Under the pieces are notes generated by a model, which worked only from the letters and a program-made list of their open reading frames with translations, did not search any database and was not told the DNA's origin. Positions 1 to 6,230 of a DNA stretch of 9,254 bases are shown piece after piece; positions within the stretch are counted from its first letter, which is position 1, and each line of letters opens with the position of its first letter. The DNA is from Bifidobacterium breve (GTDB lineage Bacteria > Actinomycetota > Acidimicrobiia > IMCC26256 > PALSA-555): positions 1 through 9,254 of the forward strand of contig CAMDCC010000102.1 of assembly GCA_945889545.1 (NCBI GenBank), given 5' to 3'. The translations under genes and the position numbers were made by a program.

Positions 1-72
1 CAACCAACCTGATCAACCAACCTGATCAACCAACCTGATCAACCAACCTGATCAACCAACCTGATCAACCAA
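1..72. repeat. 13-bp tandem repeat, 5.5 copies
   Basis: The unit caaccaacctgat repeats perfectly at 1-13, 14-26, 27-39, 40-52 and 53-65, followed by a partial copy (caaccaa) at 66-72. The array may continue leftward beyond the window. Each unit junction makes the palindrome TGATCA. The unit length is not a multiple of three and the array starts 15 bp past the stop codon of the leftward hydrolase gene, so it is noncoding 3' flank as far as can be seen. Its role is unknown; it looks like a minisatellite-type variable repeat. Confidence 0.95.
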
Positions 73-87
73 TAGTGTTCTTGGTGG
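66..87 (-). terminator. weak hairpin just after the hydrolase stop codon
   Basis: The last partial repeat (66-72, caaccaa) can pair with ttggtgg at 81-87 around an 8-nt loop. This gives five contiguous base pairs, one mismatch and a closing C-G. It lies immediately 3' of the leftward hydrolase gene. There is no U-tract and the stem is short, so its use as a terminator is doubtful. Confidence 0.15.
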
Positions 88-987
88 CTACCGCTTCTCC
101 TCGATGGACGAGAGGCCCGGGACCGTCGCGTGCTGCACGAGTCGCTTGAAGGCTTTGGCCTTCCCGCGCAGCGTGGCGTCCCAGAAGTCGAGCGTGATCT
201 GCTCGGCGATCGCGTCGTACGGCGTGATGTCGTCTTCCCATTGCGACGCGTGCGACGCCCCGTGCAACGTCACGAACCAAACGGGTGCCTTGGCATCAGC
301 GAACACGCGCTGAGCCGAGGTGTACGGGATCGCCGGGTCGCTGTCGGAGTGTGCAATGAGCAGCGGCACGTGGTCGTCGAGCTCGGCGTCCTGGAGGAAG
401 CCGTCGAATACCGCAGCAGCCTTGATGCGATCATCCCGACAGCAGTCGCCGTAGACCAACTGGTACGTCGTGAGACCACCGAGTGACAGCCCGCTGGCAC
501 CGATCTGCTTCGTGTCGATAGCACGAAAGAGGCGACTTCCTCGCTGCTTGGCGAGCGCGAGCACTTCGTCGAGCACGTACGACATGTCGCCAGCCTGGTT
601 GCCGGTGTCGTCCGCGTGGCCGTCCGCGTTCGCGACATGGCTGTTGGTCAACGGAAATGCAGGCGCCGCGACCGCGTAGCCAGCGGCGGCCCAGCGTGAA
701 AGGAGCTTCGTGAACTTCTCCGGGTGCCCGTCGATCCCGTGCGCGAAGACGATCAGCGGGAAGGGGCCCTTACCTCTCGGGCGGTAGATGGTGGTGACCA
801 GTGTGCGGTTCGGCGCGTCGAGCTCGGATTCGGGCGCGTCGGTCGCCCTGGACTCGTCCACGAACGTCTCGTCCCAGGTTGTGAACTTCGGCTTCGCCCC
901 AGCCACGGTCGATCCGCCCGGCGCAGCGGGAACCGAGATCATCAACGGCGTCGCGCCCGCAACCGCACCTATGAACGCACGCCTCAT
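88..987 (-). CDS. exported alpha/beta hydrolase (dienelactone hydrolase/chlorophyllase-like fold)
   Basis: A 299-residue serine hydrolase, probably secreted. The N-terminus (about residues 1-30) has two Arg followed by a hydrophobic stretch and small residues, as in a Sec or Tat-like signal peptide. Next come an oxyanion-loop His-Gly at 83-84 (FAHGIDGHPE), the nucleophile elbow GLSLG at 166-170 with Ser168, a probable acid Asp217 in DSDPAIPY, and His246 in HGASHASQW, so the triad is complete. The GASH-type His motif is also seen in cutinase- and lipase-like polyester hydrolases, but the substrate cannot be told from this. The start at 987 is chosen because AAGGAG (993-998 on the complement) lies 5 nt upstream; the frame stays open back to 1089, but that extension has no ribosome site and would bury the signal peptide. 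The gene points away from the neighbouring relic and seems monocistronic. Confidence 0.85.
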   Translation of the reverse strand: MRRAFIGAVAGATPLMISVPAAPGGSTVAGAKPKFTTWDETFVDESRATDAPESELDAPNRTLVTTIYRPRGKGPFPLIVFAHGIDGHPEKFTKLLSRWAAAGYAVAAPAFPLTNSHVANADGHADDTGNQAGDMSYVLDEVLALAKQRGSRLFRAIDTKQIGASGLSLGGLTTYQLVYGDCCRDDRIKAAAVFDGFLQDAELDDHVPLLIAHSDSDPAIPYTSAQRVFADAKAPVWFVTLHGASHASQWEDDITPYDAIAEQITLDFWDATLRGKAKAFKRLVQHATVPGLSSIEEKR

Positions 988-992
988 CTGTT

Positions 993-998
993 CTCCTT
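993..998 (-). promoter_or_regulatory. ribosome binding site deciding the hydrolase start
   Basis: The complement reads AAGGAG, 5 nt before the ATG at 985-987. This is the strongest Shine-Dalgarno sequence in the window and fixes the start, placing the signal peptide at the very N-terminus. No convincing promoter was seen between here and about 1090. Confidence 0.8.
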
Positions 999-1076
999 CA
1001 CGGTCCGCTGTTGGTGAGCGGTTGCGAACGCCCGCAGCTCGCGGCCACGTCGGTGCCGGGTGGCAACCCACAGGAG

Positions 1077-1341
1077 AACTCGAGATCACCCATGTCTATG
1101 CTCCGTCCGCCATCAGCCAACTGTCGCATGATGGGACCACCGATGCCCACGGGCTCATGACGGAGGCCATTGGGCCCGACAGTGGGCCGGTCGAGTCCGG
1201 CGTTTCCGGTGAGATCTGGTCACGCGGCCCGGACCTCTGCATGGGCTACACCGACCGGGTCCTCAAGACTTCCCGCGCACCGCGTCAGGCAAGATCCGCA
1301 AGGTCGACCTCCGTCGGAACGCCGCAGACGGGAAGCCCTAG
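1077..1341 (+). pseudogene. relic of an AMP-binding acyl-CoA synthetase (internal deletion, frameshift)
   Basis: Two disconnected pieces of an acyl-CoA ligase of the ANL superfamily survive on the plus strand. The first, in the frame that reads GEIWSRGPDLCMGYTD at about 1208-1255, matches the region around the A5 motif (GEIWxRGPxLxxGY). Preceding residues such as THVYAPS could be a decayed version of the usual VYGSTE motif. The second piece, in another frame from about 1270, reads FPRTASGKIRKVDLR and ends at a TAG at 1339-1341. It is the C-terminal A10 motif carrying the lysine needed for adenylation. The roughly 130 residues normally lying between these motifs are absent and the N-terminal half is missing, so no enzyme can be made. 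The relic ends 4 bp from the end of the converging vapC. An acyl-CoA ligase fits the catabolic genes to its right. Confidence 0.75.
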
Positions 1342-1345
1342 TTCG

Positions 1346-1777
1346 TCACGCAGGATTCGGTGTGGTCCAGCGGACACCGGGGAAACGGCCGAAGTCACTG
1401 TCGTAGGTGACGATCTCCGCGTCGTACTCAACTCCGAGCGCGGCGAGGTGCGCGTCGTTCGCCAGGTTCCCGCCGGTGCCGACGGTCATCAGCAAGCCGG
1501 ACAGCACGTCAATGTGGCGCGACGTCGGCTCCACGACGACGCTCGGGCGCTGCTCGAGCCACGCCCGCACGACGGAGACCGCATCGGCCACGGGCAGCGG
1601 CTGGGGGAACAGCCCGACCTTGGTCGTGAGCCGAAGGAACGCCAGCACGACCACCCAGGCGAAGCCGACGGGGTCGGTGCCGTTGAGTGCAGCGTCGAGC
1701 CAGGCTCGGGCAGCGCCATGGCGCTCGTCGGCTTCGTTGACTGCGTAGATGAGGACGTTGGCGTCGACCAGCCTCAC
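1346..1777 (-). CDS. vapC: VapC toxin, PIN-domain ribonuclease
   Basis: A 143-residue PIN-domain protein, the usual size for VapC toxins, which are Mg-dependent endoribonucleases that cut tRNA or rRNA when freed from the antitoxin. The N-terminal MRLVDANVLIYAVN supplies Asp5. NDAHLAALG supplies Asp108, and the C-terminal YDSDF supplies Asp126 and Asp128. The second acidic residue found in many PIN proteins is replaced here by a WVVVLAFLRLTT segment, which I recall as normal for the large mycobacterial-type PIN toxin subfamily, so the protein is probably active. The start is a GTG at 1775-1777 whose GTGA overlaps the vapB stop by 4 bp, indicating translational coupling. The gene converges on the acyl-CoA synthetase relic. 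Confidence 0.93.
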   Translation of the reverse strand: MRLVDANVLIYAVNEADERHGAARAWLDAALNGTDPVGFAWVVVLAFLRLTTKVGLFPQPLPVADAVSVVRAWLEQRPSVVVEPTSRHIDVLSGLLMTVGTGGNLANDAHLAALGVEYDAEIVTYDSDFGRFPGVRWTTPNPA

Positions 1778-2040
1778 TTGCCGAGCCGAAGCTTTCGAAG
1801 GAGTTCCTCGTCCTCGAGCTCAGCGGCCAGCTGGAGCGCACGGTCGAGGTTGATGGTGGGCCGCCCGAGGTCCGTGGTGGGTGTGCAGAACGCGGACCGA
1901 GGCCCGTTGCTGGTGTGACCTTCGCGAATGACGTCGTTGAGTGCGACTTTGAAGGAGACGCCACGCTCGCGCATGCGGCGCCGGATCACTGCTTCGGTGT
2001 CGGCATCGAGCGTGACGGTCGTCCGCATGGGGAGCATCAT
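1774..2040 (-). CDS. vapB: VapB antitoxin, ribbon-helix-helix type
   Basis: An 88-residue antitoxin partner of the downstream VapC. Residues 5-40 (MRTTVTLDADTEAVIRRRM onward) form the expected ribbon-helix-helix DNA-binding domain. Residues 45-88, with the charged tail LEDEELLRKLRLGK, should wrap the toxin. Three in-frame ATGs occur at 2040, 2037 and 2028. None has a Shine-Dalgarno sequence. The family usually opens at MRTTV (2028), but a promoter-like sequence ending about 8-10 nt before 2040 suggests a leaderless message starting there, so 2040 is used; 2028 would give 84 residues. VapBC complexes generally repress their own promoter, and a palindrome sits in this one. Confidence 0.88.
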   Translation of the reverse strand: MMLPMRTTVTLDADTEAVIRRRMRERGVSFKVALNDVIREGHTSNGPRSAFCTPTTDLGRPTINLDRALQLAAELEDEELLRKLRLGK

Positions 2041-2047
2041 AGCATCA

Positions 2048-2076
2048 GATTTATCGGCATCATGATGTCCATTCAA
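2048..2076 (-). promoter_or_regulatory. candidate vapBC promoter, possibly leaderless
   Basis: On the complement a TTGAAT -35-like box (2071-2076) is followed 15-17 nt later by the AT-rich GATAAATC (2048-2055) as a -10-like box. Transcription would start about at the first vapB ATG (2040), which fits the lack of any ribosome binding site there. This is the most AT-rich spot between the two divergent genes. Placement is by eye. Confidence 0.4.
2058..2067. promoter_or_regulatory. 10-bp palindrome CATCATGATG, candidate VapB operator
   Basis: CATCATGATG is a perfect inverted repeat lying in the spacer between the candidate -35 and -10 boxes of vapBC. Ribbon-helix-helix antitoxins bind short palindromes in exactly this position to autoregulate. 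A further GCATCA occurs on the plus strand at 2042-2047, which could be an additional half-site. Confidence 0.4.
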
Positions 2077-2084
2077 CGGTACCC

Positions 2085-2114
2085 GTGACCGCCACGGCCG
2101 TACGCGCCTAGCCT
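2085..2114 (+). promoter_or_regulatory. tentative promoter of the aldehyde dehydrogenase operon
   Basis: GTGACC (2085-2090) and TAGCCT (2109-2114), 18 bp apart, loosely fit an actinobacterial -35/-10 pair (TTGACN and TANNNT). They would give an untranslated leader of roughly 80 nt. In GC-rich DNA such matches occur by chance. Confidence 0.22.
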
Positions 2115-2148
2115 GCCCGAAGCCCACCACCCAAAGACCGACCTGCAC

Positions 2149-2167
2149 CCGAGGACCTCAACCTCGG
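2149..2167. promoter_or_regulatory. 6-bp inverted repeat in the leader of the aldehyde dehydrogenase gene
   Basis: CCGAGG (2149-2154) and CCTCGG (2162-2167) form a perfect inverted repeat with a 7-nt loop, 33 bp before the ATG. It could be an operator or an mRNA hairpin in the leader. No regulator gene is present in the window. Confidence 0.3.
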
Positions 2168-2200
2168 ACGGTTCCGATACTTCGCCATGGGAGACCCACG

Positions 2201-3694
2201 ATGACCTCGATCACCAGCACGCTGTCGCCACCGCCTTTGCGCCACCTCGACCGCTTCTTCATCGGTGGCGAGTGGGTCGAGCCGTCGTCCGACGCCACGC
2301 TCGACGTGATCGACTCGGTGACCGAAGAGTTGTTCTTCCGCGTGGCCGAAGCCCAGGCCGCCGACATGGCGCGCGCGGTCGATGCAGCGCGACATGCGTT
2401 CGACGATGGACCGTGGTCGCGCATGACGCACGCCGAGCGTGCGGGCTGGTTGCGCAAGCTCGGCGAGGGGATGCAGGCCCGCACCGGCGACCTGGGTCAG
2501 CTCTGGCCGCGCGAGTCGGGCGTCTTGCACTCGGTCGCTCAGTACTCCGGGATGATGGCCTCCGGCGCGCTCGAGCAGTACGCCGCGTTGGCCGACACGT
2601 TCCCGTTCGAGGAAGAGGCCACGCCGACTCTCGGTGGTGACTTCGGCCTGTTGGTCCGCGAACCGGTGGGCGTGGTCGGAGCGATCATCCCGTGGAACGC
2701 CCCCGTCACGTTGATCGCCCACAAGATCGGTCCCGCGCTCCTCGCGGGCTGCACCGTGATCCTGAAGTCCTCGCCGGAAGCACCGGGCGAGGGCTATGTC
2801 TACGCCGAGGTCGCCGAGGAGATCGGGCTTCCGCCCGGGGTGCTCAACGTCCTGACGGCCGACCGTGAAGTCTCCGAGCTGCTCGTCACGAACCACGGCG
2901 TCGACAAGATCACGTTCACCGGGTCGACGGCTGCCGGTCGACGCATCGCGTCGCTGTGCGGCGAGCGCATCGCCCGATGCACGCTCGAGCTCGGAGGCAA
3001 GTCGGCCGCGGTGATCTTGAACGACGCGGATCTCACGACCGTGGCGAAGACCATCTCGAGAGCTGAATGCTTCCTCTCGGGTCAGGTCTGCTCGTCGCTC
3101 ACCAGGATCGTGGTGCCGCGAGCCCGTCACGATGAGCTCGTCGAGGTGCTGGCGAGCACGTTCTCCAAGGTGCAGGTCGGCGACCCGTTCGAGGCCGCGA
3201 CGCAGATGGGTCCGCTCGCCGCAGAGCGGCAGCGAGACCGCGTCCAGGGCTTCATCGCGAAGGGGATCGAGGAGGGGGCCACGCTCGCCACCGGCGGCGG
3301 GCGCCCCAAAGACCTCGAGCGCGGCTGGTACGTCGAGCCGACGGTATTCGGCAACGTCGACAACCACTCGACCATCGCCCAGGAAGAGATCTTCGGTCCG
3401 GTCCTGAGTGTCATCCCTGCCGAAGACGAGCAGGATGCCGTCCGGATCGCGAACGACACGATCTACGGCCTGAACTCCGCAGTGTTCACCTCCGACAACG
3501 ACCGCGCTCGCGAAGTGGCCGGCCAGCTGCGGGCCGGCACGGTGGGGCAGAACGCATTCCGCACCGACTTCGGTATGGCGTTCGGTGGCTTCAAGCAGTC
3601 GGGCGTCGGCCGCGAGGGCGGCAAGGAAGGACTGCTTGCGTTCCTCGAGACCAAGACGGTGATCCTCGACGGCAAGCCGAAGGGCTACAAGTAG
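2201..3694 (+). CDS. NAD(P)-dependent aldehyde dehydrogenase
   Basis: A 497-residue member of the ALDH superfamily, full length, which oxidises an aldehyde to a carboxylic acid through a thiohemiacetal on Cys. Visible landmarks are PWNAP with the oxyanion-hole Asn166, Lys189 in LKSSPEAP (cofactor binding), the GSTAAG turn at 241-246, the general base Glu263 in LELGGK, the nucleophile Cys297 in GQVCSS, and EEIFGP around Glu396. The N-terminal RFFIGGEWV segment is typical of the family. All catalytic residues are present, so it should be active. A GGGAG ribosome site (2189-2193) lies 7 nt upstream of the ATG. The monooxygenase gene follows after 9 bp and is surely co-transcribed. The pairing suggests the aldehyde comes from an alcohol released after Baeyer-Villiger ester cleavage; the substrate is unknown. 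Confidence 0.95.
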   Translation: MTSITSTLSPPPLRHLDRFFIGGEWVEPSSDATLDVIDSVTEELFFRVAEAQAADMARAVDAARHAFDDGPWSRMTHAERAGWLRKLGEGMQARTGDLGQLWPRESGVLHSVAQYSGMMASGALEQYAALADTFPFEEEATPTLGGDFGLLVREPVGVVGAIIPWNAPVTLIAHKIGPALLAGCTVILKSSPEAPGEGYVYAEVAEEIGLPPGVLNVLTADREVSELLVTNHGVDKITFTGSTAAGRRIASLCGERIARCTLELGGKSAAVILNDADLTTVAKTISRAECFLSGQVCSSLTRIVVPRARHDELVEVLASTFSKVQVGDPFEAATQMGPLAAERQRDRVQGFIAKGIEEGATLATGGGRPKDLERGWYVEPTVFGNVDNHSTIAQEEIFGPVLSVIPAEDEQDAVRIANDTIYGLNSAVFTSDNDRAREVAGQLRAGTVGQNAFRTDFGMAFGGFKQSGVGREGGKEGLLAFLETKTVILDGKPKGYK

Positions 3695-3703
3695 CGTCGC
3701 GTT

Positions 3704-4957
3704 ATGCCTGACAGGGTCGACATGGTCGTCGTGGGGGCGGGCATGGCTGGCCTCTGTGCGCTGCACCACTTTCGCGAGCGCGGGTTCTCGACGGTCGTGC
3801 TCGAGGCTGGTGGCGGCGTCGGTGGCACGTGGTACTGGAACCGCTACCCAGGCGCACGCTGCGATGTGCCGAGTCTCGAGTACTCGTTCGGTTTCTCCGA
3901 CGAGCTCCAACAGGAATGGGAGTGGTCCGAGGTCTTCCCCGGCCAAGAGGAGCTTGAGCGCTACTTCAACCACGTCGCCGACCGCTTCGACCTTCGCCGC
4001 GACATCCGCCTGAACACGCGCGTCACCGCGGCGACTTTCGACGACGCCGCGTCGACCTGGCTCGTCGAGACCGAGCCCGGCGACAGCATCACGGCTCGGT
4101 TCGTCGTGATGGCGACGGGTCCGTTGTCGGCGCCCAACGAGCCCAACGTTCCTGGCCGCGACACGTTCGGCGGCCAGGTGCTGCACACGAGTCGGTGGCC
4201 GCGTGGCGACCTCGACATCGAGGGCAAGCGCATCGGCCTGATCGGGACCGGATCATCAGGAGTGCAGACAACTCCGGAGCTCGCGTCGGTGGCCGGTCAC
4301 CTCTATGTGTTCCAGCGCACGCCGACGTTCACGTGGCCTTCGCGCAACGGGCCGCTCGATCCCGACGTGCAAGCGACGTGGAAGCGCGACTACGCGGAGA
4401 TGCGACGCCTCCAGCGCGAGACCTTCGGCGGGGTGACCGGTTCGACCGGTGCGATCATCCTCCAATTGCCCGGCGATAAGCCGATCCTCGAGGCGACCGA
4501 GGCCGAGCGACTCGCCATGCTCGACGAGCGCGGATTCGATGCGTCGCGCGCGTGGAGCGATGTGTCCTCCAACCCGGCGGCAAACGATCTGGGCGCCGAT
4601 CTCTACCGGGAGATGGTCCGGCGTACGGTGGACGATCCGGAGCTCGCCGAATCGCTCTCGCCCCGAGGCTTCCCGATCGGGTGCAAGCGACCGGTCATCG
4701 ATTCGAACTACTTCGAGACCTTCAATCGCGACAACGTGACCCTCGTTGATCTCCGCCGCGGTGGCATCGAGACGATCACCGCGACCGGGATCCAGACCAC
4801 GGCGCGTCATTACGACCTCGATGTGATCGTCTTCGCCACCGGCTTCGACGCGATGACGGGAGCGTTGTCACGTGTCGACATCCGAGGCCGAGGCGGGTCC
4901 GGATGTCGTCGATGTCGATCCCGAGCCGCTTGCGGACGTCGGGCAGATAGTTGGTGA
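3704..4957 (+). pseudogene. type I Baeyer-Villiger monooxygenase, 3'-truncated
   Basis: A flavoprotein monooxygenase that would convert a ketone to an ester or lactone using FAD, NADPH and O2. The FAD-binding GAGMAG is at residues 11-16, the conserved GGTWYWNRYPGARCDVPS segment at 40-57, the Baeyer-Villiger fingerprint FGGQVLHTSRWP at 155-166 (FxGxxxHxxxW), the second nucleotide-binding GTGSSG at 181-186, and FATGFDAMTG at 377-386. Family likeness runs through GRGG at residue 398 (nt 4897) and then stops abruptly. The last 19 residues are Arg- and Cys-rich and are read from the antisense of the CoA-transferase gene. Full-length relatives are well over 500 residues, so over a hundred C-terminal residues are lost and activity is doubtful. 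There is no clear ribosome site; translation is probably coupled to the aldehyde dehydrogenase 9 bp upstream. Confidence 0.85.
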
Positions 4958-5249
4958 CAAAGACGTCGGCGGTCTCGACGAGTCGGTAGAGCAGTTCGCG
5001 CCCCTCGTCGGTCGATATATCGAGTCCGACCGAGCGCTTGCCGCGGTTCGGGATCTCGAACATGAAGTTGACGTCACCGGCGCCTGGGATCAGGCCCGAG
5101 GAGATCAGCCCGCGCTGCGGGTCACCACTCGCGGGGTGCTCGATCTTGATGACGTCGGCGCCCCATTCGGAGAGCACCGCGCCCGAGATCGGCACAAAGG
5201 TCCAGCTCGCGACCTCGACGACACGGATTCCCGCCAGCACATCCTGCAT
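4776..5249 (-). pseudogene. family III (CaiB/BaiF) CoA-transferase, truncated to its N-terminus
   Basis: Residues 1-119 match the N-terminus of family III CoA-transferases, which move CoA between carboxylic acids. Landmarks are LAGIRVVEVASWTFVP, the WGADVIKIEHP segment at 29-39, NRGKRSVGLDI at 68-78, and the DVFVTNYLPDVRKRLGID region with DDIRTR ending at 119 (about nt 4893). The remaining 38 residues are antisense monooxygenase sequence. Intact enzymes have about 400 residues and a catalytic Asp near position 170, so the active site and most of the fold are gone. The ATG at 5247-5249 has a GGGGGA ribosome site close by and lies 17 bp after the dehydrogenase stop codon, making it the third gene of the leftward operon. 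Confidence 0.85.
4893..4897. other. deletion junction between convergent monooxygenase and CoA-transferase genes
   Basis: Monooxygenase likeness on the plus strand extends to about 4897 and CoA-transferase likeness on the minus strand extends to about 4893. The two gene fragments therefore share about 5 bp (GCGGG), the pattern left by illegitimate recombination at microhomology. The limits are estimated from family motifs and could shift by a few codons. Confidence 0.6.
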
Positions 5250-5266
5250 CGGATCCCCCTATGACG

Positions 5267-6220
5267 TCAGAGTTCGATCAAAGTAGGGACGAGGCGCGTC
5301 GCGAGCAACTCGCGGCCAAGGTCGGTTGCGATCTCGTCGGCCGAGCCGAAGAACCCCTCGAGCGCGATCGTCCGCTTCAGGTACCGGTGGAACGGATGGT
5401 CGGTGGTGAAGCCGATGCCGGCGAGAACTTGCTGGCAGTGGGCGCCAACGGTGCGCGCCGTGCGCCCGGCCACAGTCTTGGCGAGTGCCGCGGTCACGGC
5501 GCTCGGCTCGTCTCGGGCTGCGATCAGCACCGCCTCGAGCGCCTCGACCGCGACGAGTGCTTCAGCGAGTCGGTGACGAATGGCTTGGAACCGTGCGATC
5601 GGTCGATTGAACTGCACGCGCTCGAGCGCGTGTGTCCGTGCGAGGTCCAACATGGCACGGCTTGCACCCGCGATCTGCTGCGCGACCGCAATCCGACCGT
5701 GCGCGACGGCGGTGTCCCACGCGCCCGCGTTGAGTGGTGCACCTGCGCCGTCGGTTTCCAGGCGAACGAGGTGGAAACCTGCGTTCGGGTCGATCCCGTG
5801 CACGGGAGTCAAGTCGATTGCCGACGTGGGGACGGTGACAACGCTGGGGCCCGCGTCGCCGTGGCACACGACCAGCATCTCCGTGGCGGTGCTGGCGCGA
5901 GCCGTCGCGAGACCGACGCCGGCAGTGCGTCCACCGTGGCTCGTGCCCGGCGGTTCCCATGTCGCGAAGGGAGGCAGGAGCGCTGCGAGGTCGGCTCGCG
6001 GCTGCGTGCCAAGTGCAGACGCGAGCACGTCGTCGAGAACGGTGGCCGTGCCGTTGGCGCGGCCGAGCGCGTTGAACACGATGTCGACCGCGTCGGCGGG
6101 CTCGGCATCGAGCATCTCCAGCCACCCGAGTTTGGCCAAGACCGGGTCAAGTGGGCCACCACTGGACAACGCATCTCCGACGGTCTCGGCGAGCAGCACG
6201 CGTTCGGCCGCTTCCATCAT
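5267..6220 (-). CDS. acyl-CoA dehydrogenase, short partner subunit
   Basis: A 317-residue acyl-CoA dehydrogenase family protein, shorter than the usual 380 or so. The C-terminal helical domain is clear: RVQFNRPIARFQAIRHRLAE at 201-220 and QQVLAGIGFTTDHPFHRYLKR at 263-283, both typical FAD- and interface-contacting segments. The N-terminal and middle domains are compressed. The usual C-terminal YEGT-type catalytic loop is replaced by GFFGSADE at 289-296, so a catalytic Glu at that place is absent. Short, degenerate subunits like this pair with a longer one in the heteromeric dehydrogenases of actinobacterial steroid side-chain degradation. The start is one of two adjacent ATGs (6220 or 6217), with GGA 6 nt upstream; an open frame continuing to 6577 is antisense-like filler inside the preceding gene. 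The gap to the upstream dehydrogenase is 10 bp. Confidence 0.85.
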   Translation of the reverse strand: MMEAAERVLLAETVGDALSSGGPLDPVLAKLGWLEMLDAEPADAVDIVFNALGRANGTATVLDDVLASALGTQPRADLAALLPPFATWEPPGTSHGGRTAGVGLATARASTATEMLVVCHGDAGPSVVTVPTSAIDLTPVHGIDPNAGFHLVRLETDGAGAPLNAGAWDTAVAHGRIAVAQQIAGASRAMLDLARTHALERVQFNRPIARFQAIRHRLAEALVAVEALEAVLIAARDEPSAVTAALAKTVAGRTARTVGAHCQQVLAGIGFTTDHPFHRYLKRTIALEGFFGSADEIATDLGRELLATRLVPTLIEL

Positions 6221-6230
6221 TCTGGGTCCA

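Noticed and set aside
1..72. CRISPR array
   Set aside because: The units are directly adjacent with no spacers and are only 13 bp long.
788..1918. A 376-codon open frame on the plus strand
   Set aside because: It runs antisense through the hydrolase start and vapC. Only its middle part is real homology, and that belongs to the acyl-CoA synthetase relic, whose C-terminal motif is in another frame.
3695..3703. Separate promoter for the monooxygenase
   Set aside because: Only 9 bp separate it from the aldehyde dehydrogenase stop codon, so co-transcription is far more likely.
2108..4186. A 692-codon open frame on the minus strand
   Set aside because: It lies antisense to the aldehyde dehydrogenase and the start of the monooxygenase, both of which show full family motifs. 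Its product is Arg/Asp/His-rich with no recognisable domain, a usual by-product of GC-rich codon use.
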